Assembly: GCA_963701265.1 (NCBI GenBank)
Contig: OY969581.1
Coordinates: forward strand, 1,984,001 to 2,048,000
Origin: VRUE01 sp963701265
GTDB taxonomy: Bacteria; Actinomycetota; Thermoleophilia; Solirubrobacterales; 70-9
Direction: 5' to 3'
Length of the DNA stretch: 64,000 bases
In this document: in pieces, positions 16,158 to 24,665 of the stretch
How the letters are laid out: each line of letters starts with the position of its first letter
Position numbering within the stretch: position 1 is the first letter of the stretch
Made by a program: the position numbers and the translations under genes
Notes under the pieces: generated by a model
Seen by the model: only the letters and a program-made list of their open reading frames with translations
What the model was told of the DNA's origin: nothing
The model's database searches: none

Positions 16158-17678
16158 TCAGGCGGGCGTGACTGGATTGCGGCGCACGGCGAAGGAGCGC
16201 TCCTTGCCCGCCGCCATCGCGAAGCGCTTGATCAGGTCGCCGCGCAGCTCGCTGGGATCGACCACCGCGTCGACGACCAGCTCGGAGGCGAGGTGGAGGA
16301 GGTCGATGTCCTCGGCGTATTCCTCGCGCTTCTGGGCGACGAACGCCTCGCGCTCGGCCTCATCATCGATCGCCTGGATCTGATTGTAGAAGACGGCGTT
16401 GACCGCTGCCTGCGGGCCCATCACCGCGATCGAGGCGCTGGGCAGGGCGATGCAGCAGTCTGGCTCAAAGGCCGGGCCGGCCATCGCGTAGAGCCCGGCG
16501 CCGTAGGCCTTGCGCACGACCACGGAGATCTTCGGCACGGTCGCTTCGGAGACGGCGCTGATCATCTTCGCCCCGTGGCGGATGATCCCCTGGCGCTCGA
16601 CCCCGGTGCCGATCATGAAGCCCGGCACGTCGGCGAGGAAGAGCAGTGGCACGTTGAAGGCGTTGGAGGTCTGGATGAAGCGGGCCGCCTTGTCGGCGGA
16701 GTCGACGAAGAGCACGCCGCCGGTGTACTTGGGCTGGTTGGCGACGACGCCGACGACGCGGCCATCGAGCCGCCCGTAGCCGACGATCAGCTCCTTGGCC
16801 CAGCGCTTGTGCACCGGCAGGAAGCTCTCGGCGTCGAGCAGCGAGTCGAGCAGCAGCTGCATGTCGAAGGGTCGGTTCTCGTCGGCGGGGACGATCTCGG
16901 CGATCGGCGTCCGCGAGGCCGGCTCGGCCGGCGCTGCCGGCGGCGGCTCCTCCTGCCAGCTGCCCGGCATGAAGGAGAGATAGCGCTTGGCGAGGTCGAT
17001 CGCCTCCTCGTCTGACTTGACCAGGAAGTGGCCGCAGCCGGAGACGCCGGTGTGCATCTTGGCCCCACCCATCTCCTCCAGGCTCACCGTTTCGCCGATC
17101 ACCATCTCCGCCATCCGCGGCGAGCCCAGGTACATCGAGGCGTTGCCGTCGCGCATGATCACGACGTCGCAGAAGGCGGGGATGTAGGCGCCGCCGGCGG
17201 CGCTCGGGCCGAAGAGCAGGCAGACCTGCGGCACCTGGCCGGAGAGCCGCACCTCGTTGTGGAAGATCCGCCCGGCGCCGCGGCGGCCGGGGAACATCTG
17301 CACCTGATCGGTGATCCGCGCGCCGGCCGAGTCGACCAGGTAGACCATCGGCAGCTGCAGGCTCAGCGCCCGTTCCTGGATGCGGAGGATCTTCTCGACC
17401 GTCTTCGGCCCCCAGGAGCCGGCCTTGACCGTCGGGTCGTTGGCCATCAGGGCGACGCGGCGGCCGTCGATCGTGGCCAGGCCGGTGACGACGCCGTCGG
17501 CGCCGAGGCCCTCGACGTTCCAGTTGGCGAGCGCTGCCTCCTCGCTGAAGGAGCCCTCGTCGACCAGGCGCGCAACCCGCTCGCGCACCGGCAGCTTGCC
17601 CTGTTCCTCGGTCTTCTCGTGATGGCGCTGCGGCCCCCCGGCGAGGGCGGCCTCGAGCGCTTGCGCGAAATCAGTCAT
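16158..17678 (-). CDS. acyl-CoA carboxylase beta subunit (carboxyltransferase)
   Basis: A 506-residue carboxyltransferase with two crotonase-like halves: N-terminal DSAGARITDQVQMFPGRRGA and FGPSAAGGAYIPAFCD, and C-terminal NQPKYTGGVLFVDSADKAARF, DVPGFMIGTG and RKAYGAGLYAM. It transfers CO2 from biotin to an acyl-CoA. Propionyl-CoA, acetyl-CoA and methylcrotonyl-CoA enzymes share this fold. Its place in an operon with HMG-CoA lyase favours methylcrotonyl-CoA carboxylase, but sequence alone cannot decide. No biotin-carboxylase alpha subunit is in the window. It is last of a four-gene minus-strand operon. Confidence 0.9.
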   Translation of the reverse strand: MTDFAQALEAALAGGPQRHHEKTEEQGKLPVRERVARLVDEGSFSEEAALANWNVEGLGADGVVTGLATIDGRRVALMANDPTVKAGSWGPKTVEKILRIQERALSLQLPMVYLVDSAGARITDQVQMFPGRRGAGRIFHNEVRLSGQVPQVCLLFGPSAAGGAYIPAFCDVVIMRDGNASMYLGSPRMAEMVIGETVSLEEMGGAKMHTGVSGCGHFLVKSDEEAIDLAKRYLSFMPGSWQEEPPPAAPAEPASRTPIAEIVPADENRPFDMQLLLDSLLDAESFLPVHKRWAKELIVGYGRLDGRVVGVVANQPKYTGGVLFVDSADKAARFIQTSNAFNVPLLFLADVPGFMIGTGVERQGIIRHGAKMISAVSEATVPKISVVVRKAYGAGLYAMAGPAFEPDCCIALPSASIAVMGPQAAVNAVFYNQIQAIDDEAEREAFVAQKREEYAEDIDLLHLASELVVDAVVDPSELRGDLIKRFAMAAGKERSFAVRRNPVTPA

Positions 17679-17689
17679 CTGCGCGGAGC

Positions 17690-18610
17690 CTATTCGCGGT
17701 GCCAGTCCACGGGACCGGCGGTGAGCACGTGCGCGCCGAGCGGGCGCCCGAGCGTCTCCTGCGCCTCACGTGAGGCGGCGACCAGCGCCGCCAGGTCCAC
17801 CCCGGTCTCGAGGCCCATCTCGTGCAGCATCGAGACCACGTCCTCGGTGGCGATGTTGCCGGTGGCACCGGGTGGCACCGGGCAGCCGCCGAGCTCGCCG
17901 AAGCTCGACTCGAAGGAGTCGACGCCCTGCTCCAATGCCGCCAGCACATTGGCGAGGCCCTGGCCGCGGGTGTTGTGGAAGTGGGCGGTCAGCTCGGCCC
18001 CGGCAAGGCGCTCGCGCGCGGCGGCGAAGAACTCGCCGACCTGGCGCGGGTTGGCCATCCCGGTCGTGTCGCCGAAGCCGACCTCCGCGCAGCCAGCGGC
18101 GGCGAGCCGCTCGGCGATGCCGAAGACGCGCTCAGGCGGCACCTCGCCCTCGTAGGGACAGCCGAAGGAGGTGGAGATCACGCCCTCGCAGCGCAGCCCG
18201 GCCTCGCGGGCGGTCGCAAGCGTGCGCTCCAGCCCTTCCAGCGACTCCTCGATCGAGCGGTTGACGTTCTTGCGGTTGTGGGTCTCCGAGGCGGAGACGA
18301 AGACGTTGATCTCGTCGAAGCGCTCGCGCAGCGCCAGCGCCCGCTCCAAGCCGCGCTCGTTGGGAATCAGGACCGAGAAGGCGACGCCCTCGCGCCGCCG
18401 CACCCCGGCCAGCACCTCCTCCGCGTCGGCAAGCTGCGGGATCACCTCGGGCCGCACGAAAGAGGTCACCTCGAGCCGCTTCAGGCCGGTCGCCGAAAGC
18501 AGGTCAACGAGGCGGATCTTCTCCGCCGTCGGGATCGTCTCCGGCTCGTTCTGGAAGCCATCGCGCGGCCCGACCTCACGGATGCGGACCTTGCTCGGCA
18601 GCGGGCTCAT
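17690..18610 (-). CDS. mvaB: hydroxymethylglutaryl-CoA lyase
   Basis: A 306-residue TIM-barrel lyase splitting HMG-CoA to acetyl-CoA and acetoacetate, the last step of leucine breakdown. Seen motifs are REVGPRDGFQNE near 11 (metal and catalytic arginine), HFHNTRGQGLAN near 207 (metal histidines) and the catalytic-cysteine loop GELGGCPVPPGATGN near 242. It is 11 bp from the carboxylase gene and 11 bp from the thioesterase gene, so one operon. The acetoacetate made would feed the nearby aacS. Confidence 0.92.
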   Translation of the reverse strand: MSPLPSKVRIREVGPRDGFQNEPETIPTAEKIRLVDLLSATGLKRLEVTSFVRPEVIPQLADAEEVLAGVRRREGVAFSVLIPNERGLERALALRERFDEINVFVSASETHNRKNVNRSIEESLEGLERTLATAREAGLRCEGVISTSFGCPYEGEVPPERVFGIAERLAAAGCAEVGFGDTTGMANPRQVGEFFAAARERLAGAELTAHFHNTRGQGLANVLAALEQGVDSFESSFGELGGCPVPPGATGNIATEDVVSMLHEMGLETGVDLAALVAASREAQETLGRPLGAHVLTAGPVDWHRE

Positions 18611-18621
18611 CGCGACCGAGG

Positions 18622-19011
18622 CTACGCGGTCGGCGGACCGGCCTGGCCGACCACGCGCCGCTCGTGGGTGCCGACGCCGATCGTGCGCTCGCCTTCGCTC
18701 ACTTCGACGTCAAAGCGCAGCTTGCGCCCTTCAACGACCTCGCGCAGAGTGGCCTGCGTGCGGCAGGTCGCGCCCTCCGCGGCGGCGGCCACGTGCTTGA
18801 TACAGACCTCGAAGCCCACCGTCGCCTTGCCCTCTGGAAGGTGTTCGTAGGCGAGTACCTGGGCGCTCGCCTCCATCATCCCGATCATGCCCGGGGTCGA
18901 GAGCACGCCGCTGCCGATCGTGCCGCCGACGTCGGTGACGAGCGGTGGCGCAACCGTGAACTCATCGCTGCGCTCGAGCCCTGGGACCAGGCCCTGCTCG
19001 GTCTCGGTCAT
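18622..19011 (-). CDS. hotdog-fold thioesterase, FlK-like
   Basis: A 129-residue single hotdog-domain protein. VLSTPGMIGMMEASAQVLAY carries the Thr-Glu region, and EVCIKHVAAA the histidine region typical of the fluoroacetyl-CoA thioesterase-like family. It hydrolyses a short acyl-CoA, perhaps clearing dead-end thioesters of the operon's pathway. ATG 19009-19011 overlaps the SDR stop by one base (TGATG), so it is translationally coupled. The exact substrate is unknown. Confidence 0.8.
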   Translation of the reverse strand: MTETEQGLVPGLERSDEFTVAPPLVTDVGGTIGSGVLSTPGMIGMMEASAQVLAYEHLPEGKATVGFEVCIKHVAAAAEGATCRTQATLREVVEGRKLRFDVEVSEGERTIGVGTHERRVVGQAGPPTA

Positions 19012-19745
19012 CAGACCATCCCCAATCCACCGCTGACCCCGAGGGTCTCGCCGGTGACGTAGGTGGCGTCGTCGGAGACCAGGAAGGCTGCGGCGGCGGC
19101 GACCTCATCGGGCTGGCCGAGGCGGCCCATCTGGGTCGAGGACTTCATCGTCTCGATCACTTTCTCGCCGATCTCGCCGAACTCCTTGGCGCCCATCAAA
19201 AGCGGCGTCTCGATCGGGCCCGGGGCGATCGCGTTGGCGATGATCCCGTAGCGCGCGTTCTCGCGGGCGATCGCCTTGGTGAAGCCGATGATGCCGGCCT
19301 TGGCCGCCGAGTAGACGGCCGAACCCTTGGAGCCGACGCGGCCCGCCTCCGAGGAGATGCTGAGGATGCGGCCGTACTTGGCCCCCTGCATGCCGGGCAG
19401 CGCCGCGTGGGTGCAGTTGAGCACGCCGATCAGGTTGATCCCGATCACCTTCTGCCACTGCTCGGGCATGGTGTAGGTGAAGAAGCCGAACTCGTCGGTG
19501 CCGGCGTTGTTGACGAGGATGTCGAGCGTGCCGGCGGCCTCGACCGCGGCCCTGGCCGACTCGAGGTCGGTCACGTCGAGCTCGATCGCGTGCCCGTTGA
19601 CCTCACCCGCGACGCGCTCGGCGCCCTCGGTGTCGATGTCGCCGACCCAGACCTCGGCGCCCTCGGCGGCGAGCCGGGCGGCGATCGCGGCGCCGATCCC
19701 GCTGGCGCCGCCGGTCACCAGTGCCTTGCGTCCCTCCAGTCGCAT
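19011..19745 (-). CDS. short-chain dehydrogenase/reductase
   Basis: A 244-residue classical SDR: cofactor motif TGGASGIG (11-18), NNAGTDEF near 91, catalytic Ser with YSAAK (near 149-153) and a C-terminal GVSGGLGMV. The acidic residue after beta-2 (GDID) suggests NAD over NADP. It likely oxidises a hydroxyacyl-CoA or 3-hydroxybutyrate-like compound in the leucine/ketone-body operon of which it is the first gene. The start ATG 19745 is only 27 bp from the divergent npdG start, so the two share a compact promoter region. Confidence 0.88.
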   Translation of the reverse strand: MRLEGRKALVTGGASGIGAAIAARLAAEGAEVWVGDIDTEGAERVAGEVNGHAIELDVTDLESARAAVEAAGTLDILVNNAGTDEFGFFTYTMPEQWQKVIGINLIGVLNCTHAALPGMQGAKYGRILSISSEAGRVGSKGSAVYSAAKAGIIGFTKAIARENARYGIIANAIAPGPIETPLLMGAKEFGEIGEKVIETMKSSTQMGRLGQPDEVAAAAAFLVSDDATYVTGETLGVSGGLGMV

Positions 19746-19772
19746 CGGGCGTGAGCATAGACTTCCGCGCCC

Positions 19773-20465
19773 GTGGCGGACCTCCCCACCATCCCGATCG
19801 TCGGCGGCACCGGCGCGCTCGGCGCCGGCCTGGCGCTGCGCTGGGCCAAGGCGGGCGCGCCGATCGTGCTCGGCTCGCGCTCGGCGGAGCGGGCCGAGGA
19901 AGCCGCGGCGAAGCTGCGCGAGAAGGTCCCCGGCGCCCAGATCGAGGGGCTGCTCAACGAGGACGCCGCCAAGCGGGCGGAGATCGTCTTCCTCACCGTC
20001 CCCTTCCGCGCCCAGTCGGAGAACCTCAACAACCTGCGCGAGGCTCTGCAGCCGGGCCAGATCCTGGTCGACTGCACGGTGCCGCTCGCCGCCGCGGTCA
20101 GCGGCAAGGCGACCCGCTCGCTCGGCGTCTGGCAGGGCTCGGCGGCCCAGCAGGCGCAGGAGATGGTGCCCGAGGGAGTGACCGTCGTCGCCGCCCTGCA
20201 CACCGTCGGCGCCCCCAGCCTCTCCGATCCCACCGTTGAGCTGGACGAGGACGTGCTGGTCTGCGGCGACCGCAAGGCCGACAAGGCGCGGGTGGCGCGC
20301 CTGATCGAGCTGATTCCCGGGCTGCGCCCAGTCAACGCCGGCGCGCTCGAGATGGCCCGCATCGTCGAGCAGCTGACGCCGATGCTGATCTCCGTCAACA
20401 CCCGCTACAAGGCCCACGCCGGGATCAAACTCACCAACCTGCCGGACGCCGACCACTGGGCTTGA
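19773..20465 (+). CDS. npdG: NADPH-dependent F420 reductase
   Basis: A 230-residue Rossmann enzyme moving hydride between NADPH and cofactor F420. The N-terminal dinucleotide loop is IVGGTGALGAGLALRWAKAG, and VLGSRS near 32 is the NADP-phosphate-binding turn. HTVGAPSL near 148 and the length match the FNO family. It is first in an npdG-cofD-cofC-cofE operon: F420 reduction plus three side-chain steps. GTG 19773 has no ribosome binding site and a TAGACT box lies at 19758-19763, so the message may be leaderless. Confidence 0.88.
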   Translation: MADLPTIPIVGGTGALGAGLALRWAKAGAPIVLGSRSAERAEEAAAKLREKVPGAQIEGLLNEDAAKRAEIVFLTVPFRAQSENLNNLREALQPGQILVDCTVPLAAAVSGKATRSLGVWQGSAAQQAQEMVPEGVTVVAALHTVGAPSLSDPTVELDEDVLVCGDRKADKARVARLIELIPGLRPVNAGALEMARIVEQLTPMLISVNTRYKAHAGIKLTNLPDADHWA

Positions 20466-20466
20466 A

Positions 20467-21396
20467 GTGAGGATCGCGCTCCTCGCCGGCGGCACCGGCG
20501 GCGCCAAGCTCGCCGCCGGGATACAGGAGGAGATCGGCTCCGACCTGGCGGTCATCGCCAACACGGGCGACGACATCGAGACGCTCGGCGTCCACGTCTC
20601 CCCCGACCCCGACCTCATCACCTACTGGCTCAGCGGCGAAATCGACGAGGAGCGCGGCTGGGGGCTGCGCGACGACAGCTTCACCGTCTTCGAGCGCCTG
20701 ACCAGACTGGGCGCGCCGAGCTGGTTCGGCCTCTCCGACCGCGACCTCGCCGCCTGCCTCTACCGGCGTCAATTCGTCGAGGAGGGCGGCAGCTACACGG
20801 CCGCGCAGGCGCAGATCGCGCGCGCCGTTGGGGTTGAGGCGCGGGTGCTGCCGATGTGCGAGACGCCGGTGCGGACCAAGGTCCACACCGGCGCCGGCAC
20901 GCGCGGCCTGCAGGAGTACCTGATCGTCGACCAGGGGGCACCCGAGGTGCACGGCGTCGAGCTCGAGCGGATCGCCGAGGCCGAGCCGAGCAAGGAGGTG
21001 CTGGAGGCGCTGCGCGGCGCCGAGGCGATCGTGATCGGGCCCTCCAACCCGGTGATCAGCATCGGCCCGATCCTCGCTGTGCCGGGCATGCGCGAGGCGA
21101 TCACCCAGTTCGGCGTGCCGGTCATCGCGGTCAGCCCCTTCGTCGCCGGCAAGGTCGTCAAGGGCCCGACCGAGCGCTTCATGCAGGCGCTGGGCCGGCC
21201 GTCCACCGCAGCCGGCGTCGCCTCGCTCTACGCCGGCTTGATCGACGCGATGATCGTCGACGAGGGCGATCCCGACCCGGCGCCGACGGAGATCCCCACG
21301 CTCGCCACGGCGACGCTGATGGACGGTGCCGCCGGCCGGGTGCGCCTGGGGCGCATCGTCCTCGACTACGCCGCTAGCCTCGTCGAAGGTGCCTGA
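20467..21396 (+). CDS. cofD: 2-phospho-L-lactate (phosphoenolpyruvate) transferase
   Basis: A 309-residue enzyme (FbiA in mycobacteria) joining Fo to the GDP-activated three-carbon unit to make the F420-0 backbone. Diagnostic motifs are LLAGGTGGAKLAAGI at the N-terminus, NTGDDIETLGVHVSPDPD near 37-54, and GPSNPVISIGPIL near 193. GTG 20467 begins one base after the npdG stop. Length and order are normal. Confidence 0.95.
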   Translation: MRIALLAGGTGGAKLAAGIQEEIGSDLAVIANTGDDIETLGVHVSPDPDLITYWLSGEIDEERGWGLRDDSFTVFERLTRLGAPSWFGLSDRDLAACLYRRQFVEEGGSYTAAQAQIARAVGVEARVLPMCETPVRTKVHTGAGTRGLQEYLIVDQGAPEVHGVELERIAEAEPSKEVLEALRGAEAIVIGPSNPVISIGPILAVPGMREAITQFGVPVIAVSPFVAGKVVKGPTERFMQALGRPSTAAGVASLYAGLIDAMIVDEGDPDPAPTEIPTLATATLMDGAAGRVRLGRIVLDYAASLVEGA

Positions 21397-21414
21397 CTCC
21401 CACTCACTGACGGC

Positions 21415-22056
21415 TTGAAGGCGACCGCGATCCTGCCGGTCAAGCGCTTCGCTGCGGCCAAGCAGCGGCTGGCGCCGGGCATGGGCAGCACTCATCGCGC
21501 CGAACTGGCGGCGGCGATGCTGGAGGACGTGCTGGAAGCGATCGGCGCTGCGCGCTCGATCGAGCGCCTGATCGTCGTCAGCAGCGAGCCACGCGCGATC
21601 GAGCTGGCGACGGCGAGCGGTGCCGAAGTGCTCCCCGATCCCGACCAGGGCGGTCACTCGGGCGCAGCCCTCGCCGGCATCGCCCGCGCGGGGGAACTCG
21701 GCGCCGAGTGCGTCGTGCTGCTGCCGATCGACTGCCCACTGCTGGCGACCCGCGAGCTCGAACGCCTGCTCACCGGGATGCCGGAGCGCTACGTCGCGAT
21801 CGTCCCCGACCGGCACGGCACCGGCACCAACGCACTGGCACTGGCGCCGCCCGAGGCGATCGAGCCCTCCTTCGGTGAGGGCAGCTGCGCCAGGCACGTC
21901 GCCGCCGCCCGCGAGGCGGGCGTGCCCTTCGGCGTCGAGGAGCTTCCCTCGCTTGCACTCGACCTCGACACCCCAGCCGACGTCGTCGCGCTGACCATGG
22001 CGCTGGAGCGGAGCCGCGGGCGAGCGAAGCGGACGGCGAAGGCGCTGGGCATATGA
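21415..22056 (+). CDS. cofC: 2-phospho-L-lactate/phosphoenolpyruvate guanylyltransferase
   Basis: A 213-residue nucleotidyltransferase (FbiD type) that activates the three-carbon acid with GTP before CofD acts. It shows ILPVKRFAAAKQRLAPGM at the N-terminus, a DQGGHSGAALAGI nucleotide loop and the PIDCPLL metal motif. The start is TTG 21415, 18 bp after cofD. The stop overlaps the cofE ATG by 4 bp. Confidence 0.93.
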   Translation: MKATAILPVKRFAAAKQRLAPGMGSTHRAELAAAMLEDVLEAIGAARSIERLIVVSSEPRAIELATASGAEVLPDPDQGGHSGAALAGIARAGELGAECVVLLPIDCPLLATRELERLLTGMPERYVAIVPDRHGTGTNALALAPPEAIEPSFGEGSCARHVAAAREAGVPFGVEELPSLALDLDTPADVVALTMALERSRGRAKRTAKALGI

Positions 22057-22790
22057 GCGAGCTTCGGGTGTTCGGCGTCGGGGGGCTGCCGGAGATCAAA
22101 GAGGGCATGGCGCTTGGCGAGCTGATCGCCGCGCATGCCGAGCTCGAGGACGGCGACATCGTCGTGATCTCCCAGAAGGTCGTCTCCAAGGCGGAGGGAC
22201 AGACCCGCCGCCTCTCCTCGGTCATCCCCGGCGCCGAAGCGCGCAAGCTCGCGGCCGTGCTCGGCAAGGAGCCGGCACTGGTCGAGCTGATCCTCGAGGA
22301 GAGCAAAGAGGTGCTGCGCGCGGAGCGTAATGTCCTCATCGTCGAGACCCGCCACGGCCTCGTGTGCGCCAACGCGGGGATCGACAGCTCCAACGTCCCC
22401 GATGACGACACGGTCTGCCTGCTGCCCGAAGACCCGGACGCGTCGGCACGGCGGATCCGCCGCGAGATCGTCGGCGAGGGATCCGGGGTGGTGATCAGCG
22501 ACAGCCTTGGGCGCGCGTGGCGGCTTGGGCAGACCGAGGTGGCGATTGGCTGCGCTGGACTGCAGCCACTCGATGATTGGCGGGGGCGCAGCGATGCGCA
22601 CGGCAGGGAGCTGGAGGCCACCGTGATCGCCGTTGCCGACGAGGTTGCGGCGGCGGCGGATCTGGTTCGCGGCAAGGACAGCGGCGTCCCGGTGGTGATC
22701 GTCCGCGGCCTCGATCGCTTTGTCAGCGCAGAGGACGGACCCGGAGCGGCCGCATTGCGCCGACCGCGTGACGAGGATCTCTTCCGTTAG
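22053..22790 (+). CDS. cofE: coenzyme F420-0:L-glutamate ligase, single-domain form
   Basis: A 245-residue GTP-dependent ligase adding glutamates to F420-0. Motifs include VISQKVVSKAEGQ near 37, RHGLVCANAGIDSSN near 104-118 and ISDSLGRAWRLGQTEVAIGC near 147. The length equals archaeal CofE. The C-terminal FMN/nitroreductase domain of mycobacterial FbiB (total about 450 residues) is absent, so the dehydro-F420-0 reduction step must be encoded elsewhere or not needed. The 3' end overlaps the convergent dehydrogenase gene by 4 bp. Confidence 0.93.
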   Translation: MSELRVFGVGGLPEIKEGMALGELIAAHAELEDGDIVVISQKVVSKAEGQTRRLSSVIPGAEARKLAAVLGKEPALVELILEESKEVLRAERNVLIVETRHGLVCANAGIDSSNVPDDDTVCLLPEDPDASARRIRREIVGEGSGVVISDSLGRAWRLGQTEVAIGCAGLQPLDDWRGRSDAHGRELEATVIAVADEVAAAADLVRGKDSGVPVVIVRGLDRFVSAEDGPGAAALRRPRDEDLFR

Positions 22791-23770
22791 ATCGTCAGCA
22801 CGGCGGCGCCGTGGAGGGCGCCGGTGCGGATTGAGTCGAGGGCCTGGTTGGCGTCCTCCAGGGGATGCAGCTCTACCTCGGTGCGGATCGGGACCTGGGG
22901 CGCGAGCTCGAGGAACTCCTCGCCATCGCGCCGGGTCAGGTTGGCGACCGAGCCCAGGGTGCGCTCGCCCCAAAGCTGCTCGTAGGGGAAGCTCGGGATG
23001 TCGCTCATGTGGATGCCGGCGCTGATGATCCGCGCACCCTTGGCGCTCGCCCGCAGCGCCGTCGTCATCAGCGAGCCGAGCGGGGCGAAGACGATCGCGC
23101 CGTCGATCTCCTCCGGCGGCGCCTCATCTGACGACCCGGCCCATTCTGCACCGAGCCCTCGGGCGAAGGCCTGTCCCTCCGCATCGCCCTCGCGGGTGAA
23201 GGCGAAGACGCGCCTACCCTGGTGCACCGCCACCTGACAGAGGATGTGGGCGGCAGCGCCGAAGCCGTAGAAGCCGATCCGCTCAGCGTCGCCGACCAGG
23301 CGCAGCGCCCGGTAGCCGATCAGGCCCGCGCAGAGCAGCGGAGCCGCCTGCTCGTCCGGGTAGCCCTCAGGCAGCGGGAAGCAGAAGCGCTCATCGGCGA
23401 CCGCCAGCTCGGCGTAGCCGCCATCGATGTCGTAGCCGGTGAAGCGGGCACGGTCGCAGAGGTTCTCGCGGCCGGAGAGGCAGTAGCGGCACTCGCCGCA
23501 GGTCCAGCCCAGCCATGGCACCCCGACCCGCCGCCCAACCGCGAAGCGCTCGGCCCCCTCCCCCGCCGCGACCACCGTGCCGACTATCTGGTGGCCCGGC
23601 ACGAGCGGCAGCTTCGGCTGATCCAACTCGCCGTCGGCGATGTGCAGGTCGGTGCGGCAGACCCCGCAGGCGCTGACCAAGATCAGAACCTGCCCGGCAC
23701 CTGGCTGCGGGTCGGGAAGCTCCGCGGACCTCAACGGCTCCCGCGCGCGCTCCAGGACCATCGCCCGCAT
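22787..23770 (-). CDS. zinc-dependent alcohol dehydrogenase (MDR family)
   Basis: A 327-residue medium-chain dehydrogenase. The catalytic zinc site is in ACGVCRTDLHI and PGHQIVGTV, and the structural zinc in CGECRYCLSGRENLC. The NAD loop reads GFYGFGAAAHI, an atypical GxGxxx pattern (YGFGAAAH). ATG 23770 (MRAMVLERA) is preferred: upstream codons give only a basic low-complexity run that overlaps the next gene. Substrate unknown, probably a primary alcohol or aldehyde. Confidence 0.85.
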   Translation of the reverse strand: MRAMVLERAREPLRSAELPDPQPGAGQVLILVSACGVCRTDLHIADGELDQPKLPLVPGHQIVGTVVAAGEGAERFAVGRRVGVPWLGWTCGECRYCLSGRENLCDRARFTGYDIDGGYAELAVADERFCFPLPEGYPDEQAAPLLCAGLIGYRALRLVGDAERIGFYGFGAAAHILCQVAVHQGRRVFAFTREGDAEGQAFARGLGAEWAGSSDEAPPEEIDGAIVFAPLGSLMTTALRASAKGARIISAGIHMSDIPSFPYEQLWGERTLGSVANLTRRDGEEFLELAPQVPIRTEVELHPLEDANQALDSIRTGALHGAAVLTI

Positions 23771-23777
23771 CGGCGAT

Positions 23778-24626
23778 TTAGGGCGAGACGGGTACCGGCA
23801 GCTCGGCGGGCTCGGGGACTTCTTCGTCGCCCGCCTCCGGTACTTCTTCTGCTTCTTCTTCGCCCGCTTCATCTGGCTGAGCGATTTCGACCTCGACGCA
23901 GTTCCCTTCGGAGCTGAGCTTCAAGGCCAGCCTGCGAGCGTCGGAGAGCACCCCTTCGAGCGTCAGTTCCTCCTCGACGCTCCCATCCTCATTGAGCTGC
24001 TGAAGCAAGATTTCGACGGGAGCCTCCTCGTCCAGGACCTCCTCGTCCACAGGCTCCTCACCGAGGAAGGTGACCGTGACCAGGTATTCGTCCCCTTCGC
24101 AGCCCTCCGAGTTCGGCCCACCCCCTGAAGCAATCGGTCCTCCGGGCGTACCGCCCTCAGTGCCCCCGCCACCGGTACTCACCGGAACCGTGACGGGCGA
24201 TGAGGTTCCCTCTGGCGGAGCCTCCACATCTGTTGCTCCGACAGAGGGAACCTCATCGCCAGCCCCCGCTCCAGGTGCAGAACCCTGGGGCGAAGACGGC
24301 ACCTCGGCAACAGCTATGGCTTGAGCCGGCGCAACAGCGAGGCTCGGAGGGCTCGGAACTGCTTCCCCCTCGCGCTCGACGGGCTCCCCCGCCCGGACGA
24401 CGAGCTTGGGCCCGACCGGAGCGACTCTCCCCCGGGCCACCGAAGCCGTAGACCCTGCGGGGAACGCCTTGCCCTCACCAACCGCCATCTCGATCCCCAG
24501 GGGCGCCCGCTGGGGAGCAGCCGAATCGTCCTCCCAGGGCTTCAGGCCCCAGAGCACCACCAGGCCGAGCAGCACCGAAAGAGCAGGAAGCGCGAAGACT
24601 TCCAGCGCCGGAAATCGTCCTCCCAA
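23778..24626 (-). CDS. membrane-anchored low-complexity acidic protein
   Basis: A 282-residue protein with one hydrophobic segment at 10-26 (FALPALSVLLGLVVLWG) followed by an extracytoplasmic region rich in Pro, Gly, Ser and Glu. The C-terminal third is very acidic (EEVLDEEAPVEILLQQ; AGEEEAEEVPEAGDEEV). Two cysteines could form one disulphide. The start is TTG 24626, chosen because it precedes the anchor. I recognise no family. The gene contains a 65 bp hairpin-forming inverted repeat (24196-24260). Codon use is plausible for a real gene, but conservation is unknown. Confidence 0.55.
   Translation of the reverse strand: MGGRFPALEVFALPALSVLLGLVVLWGLKPWEDDSAAPQRAPLGIEMAVGEGKAFPAGSTASVARGRVAPVGPKLVVRAGEPVEREGEAVPSPPSLAVAPAQAIAVAEVPSSPQGSAPGAGAGDEVPSVGATDVEAPPEGTSSPVTVPVSTGGGGTEGGTPGGPIASGGGPNSEGCEGDEYLVTVTFLGEEPVDEEVLDEEAPVEILLQQLNEDGSVEEELTLEGVLSDARRLALKLSSEGNCVEVEIAQPDEAGEEEAEEVPEAGDEEVPEPAELPVPVSP
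24196..24260. repeat. 25 bp inverted repeat inside a coding region
   Basis: Arms 24196-24220 and 24236-24260 are complementary at 24 of 25 positions around a 15 bp loop. The arms begin GGCGATGAGGTTCCCTCTG and end CAGAGGGAACCTCATCGCC. The repeat lies in frame in the low-complexity linker of the anchored acidic protein (residues about 123-144). It is far longer than expected by chance and may be a small inserted palindromic element. Confidence 0.75.
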
Positions 24627-24665
24627 TGAAAACCACGAAGCGATCAGCCAAAGATAGGCGCTTGG

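Noticed and set aside
20431..21897. A 488-codon minus-strand frame opposite cofD and cofC
   Set aside because: Low-complexity shadow; the plus strand codes for clear F420 enzymes.
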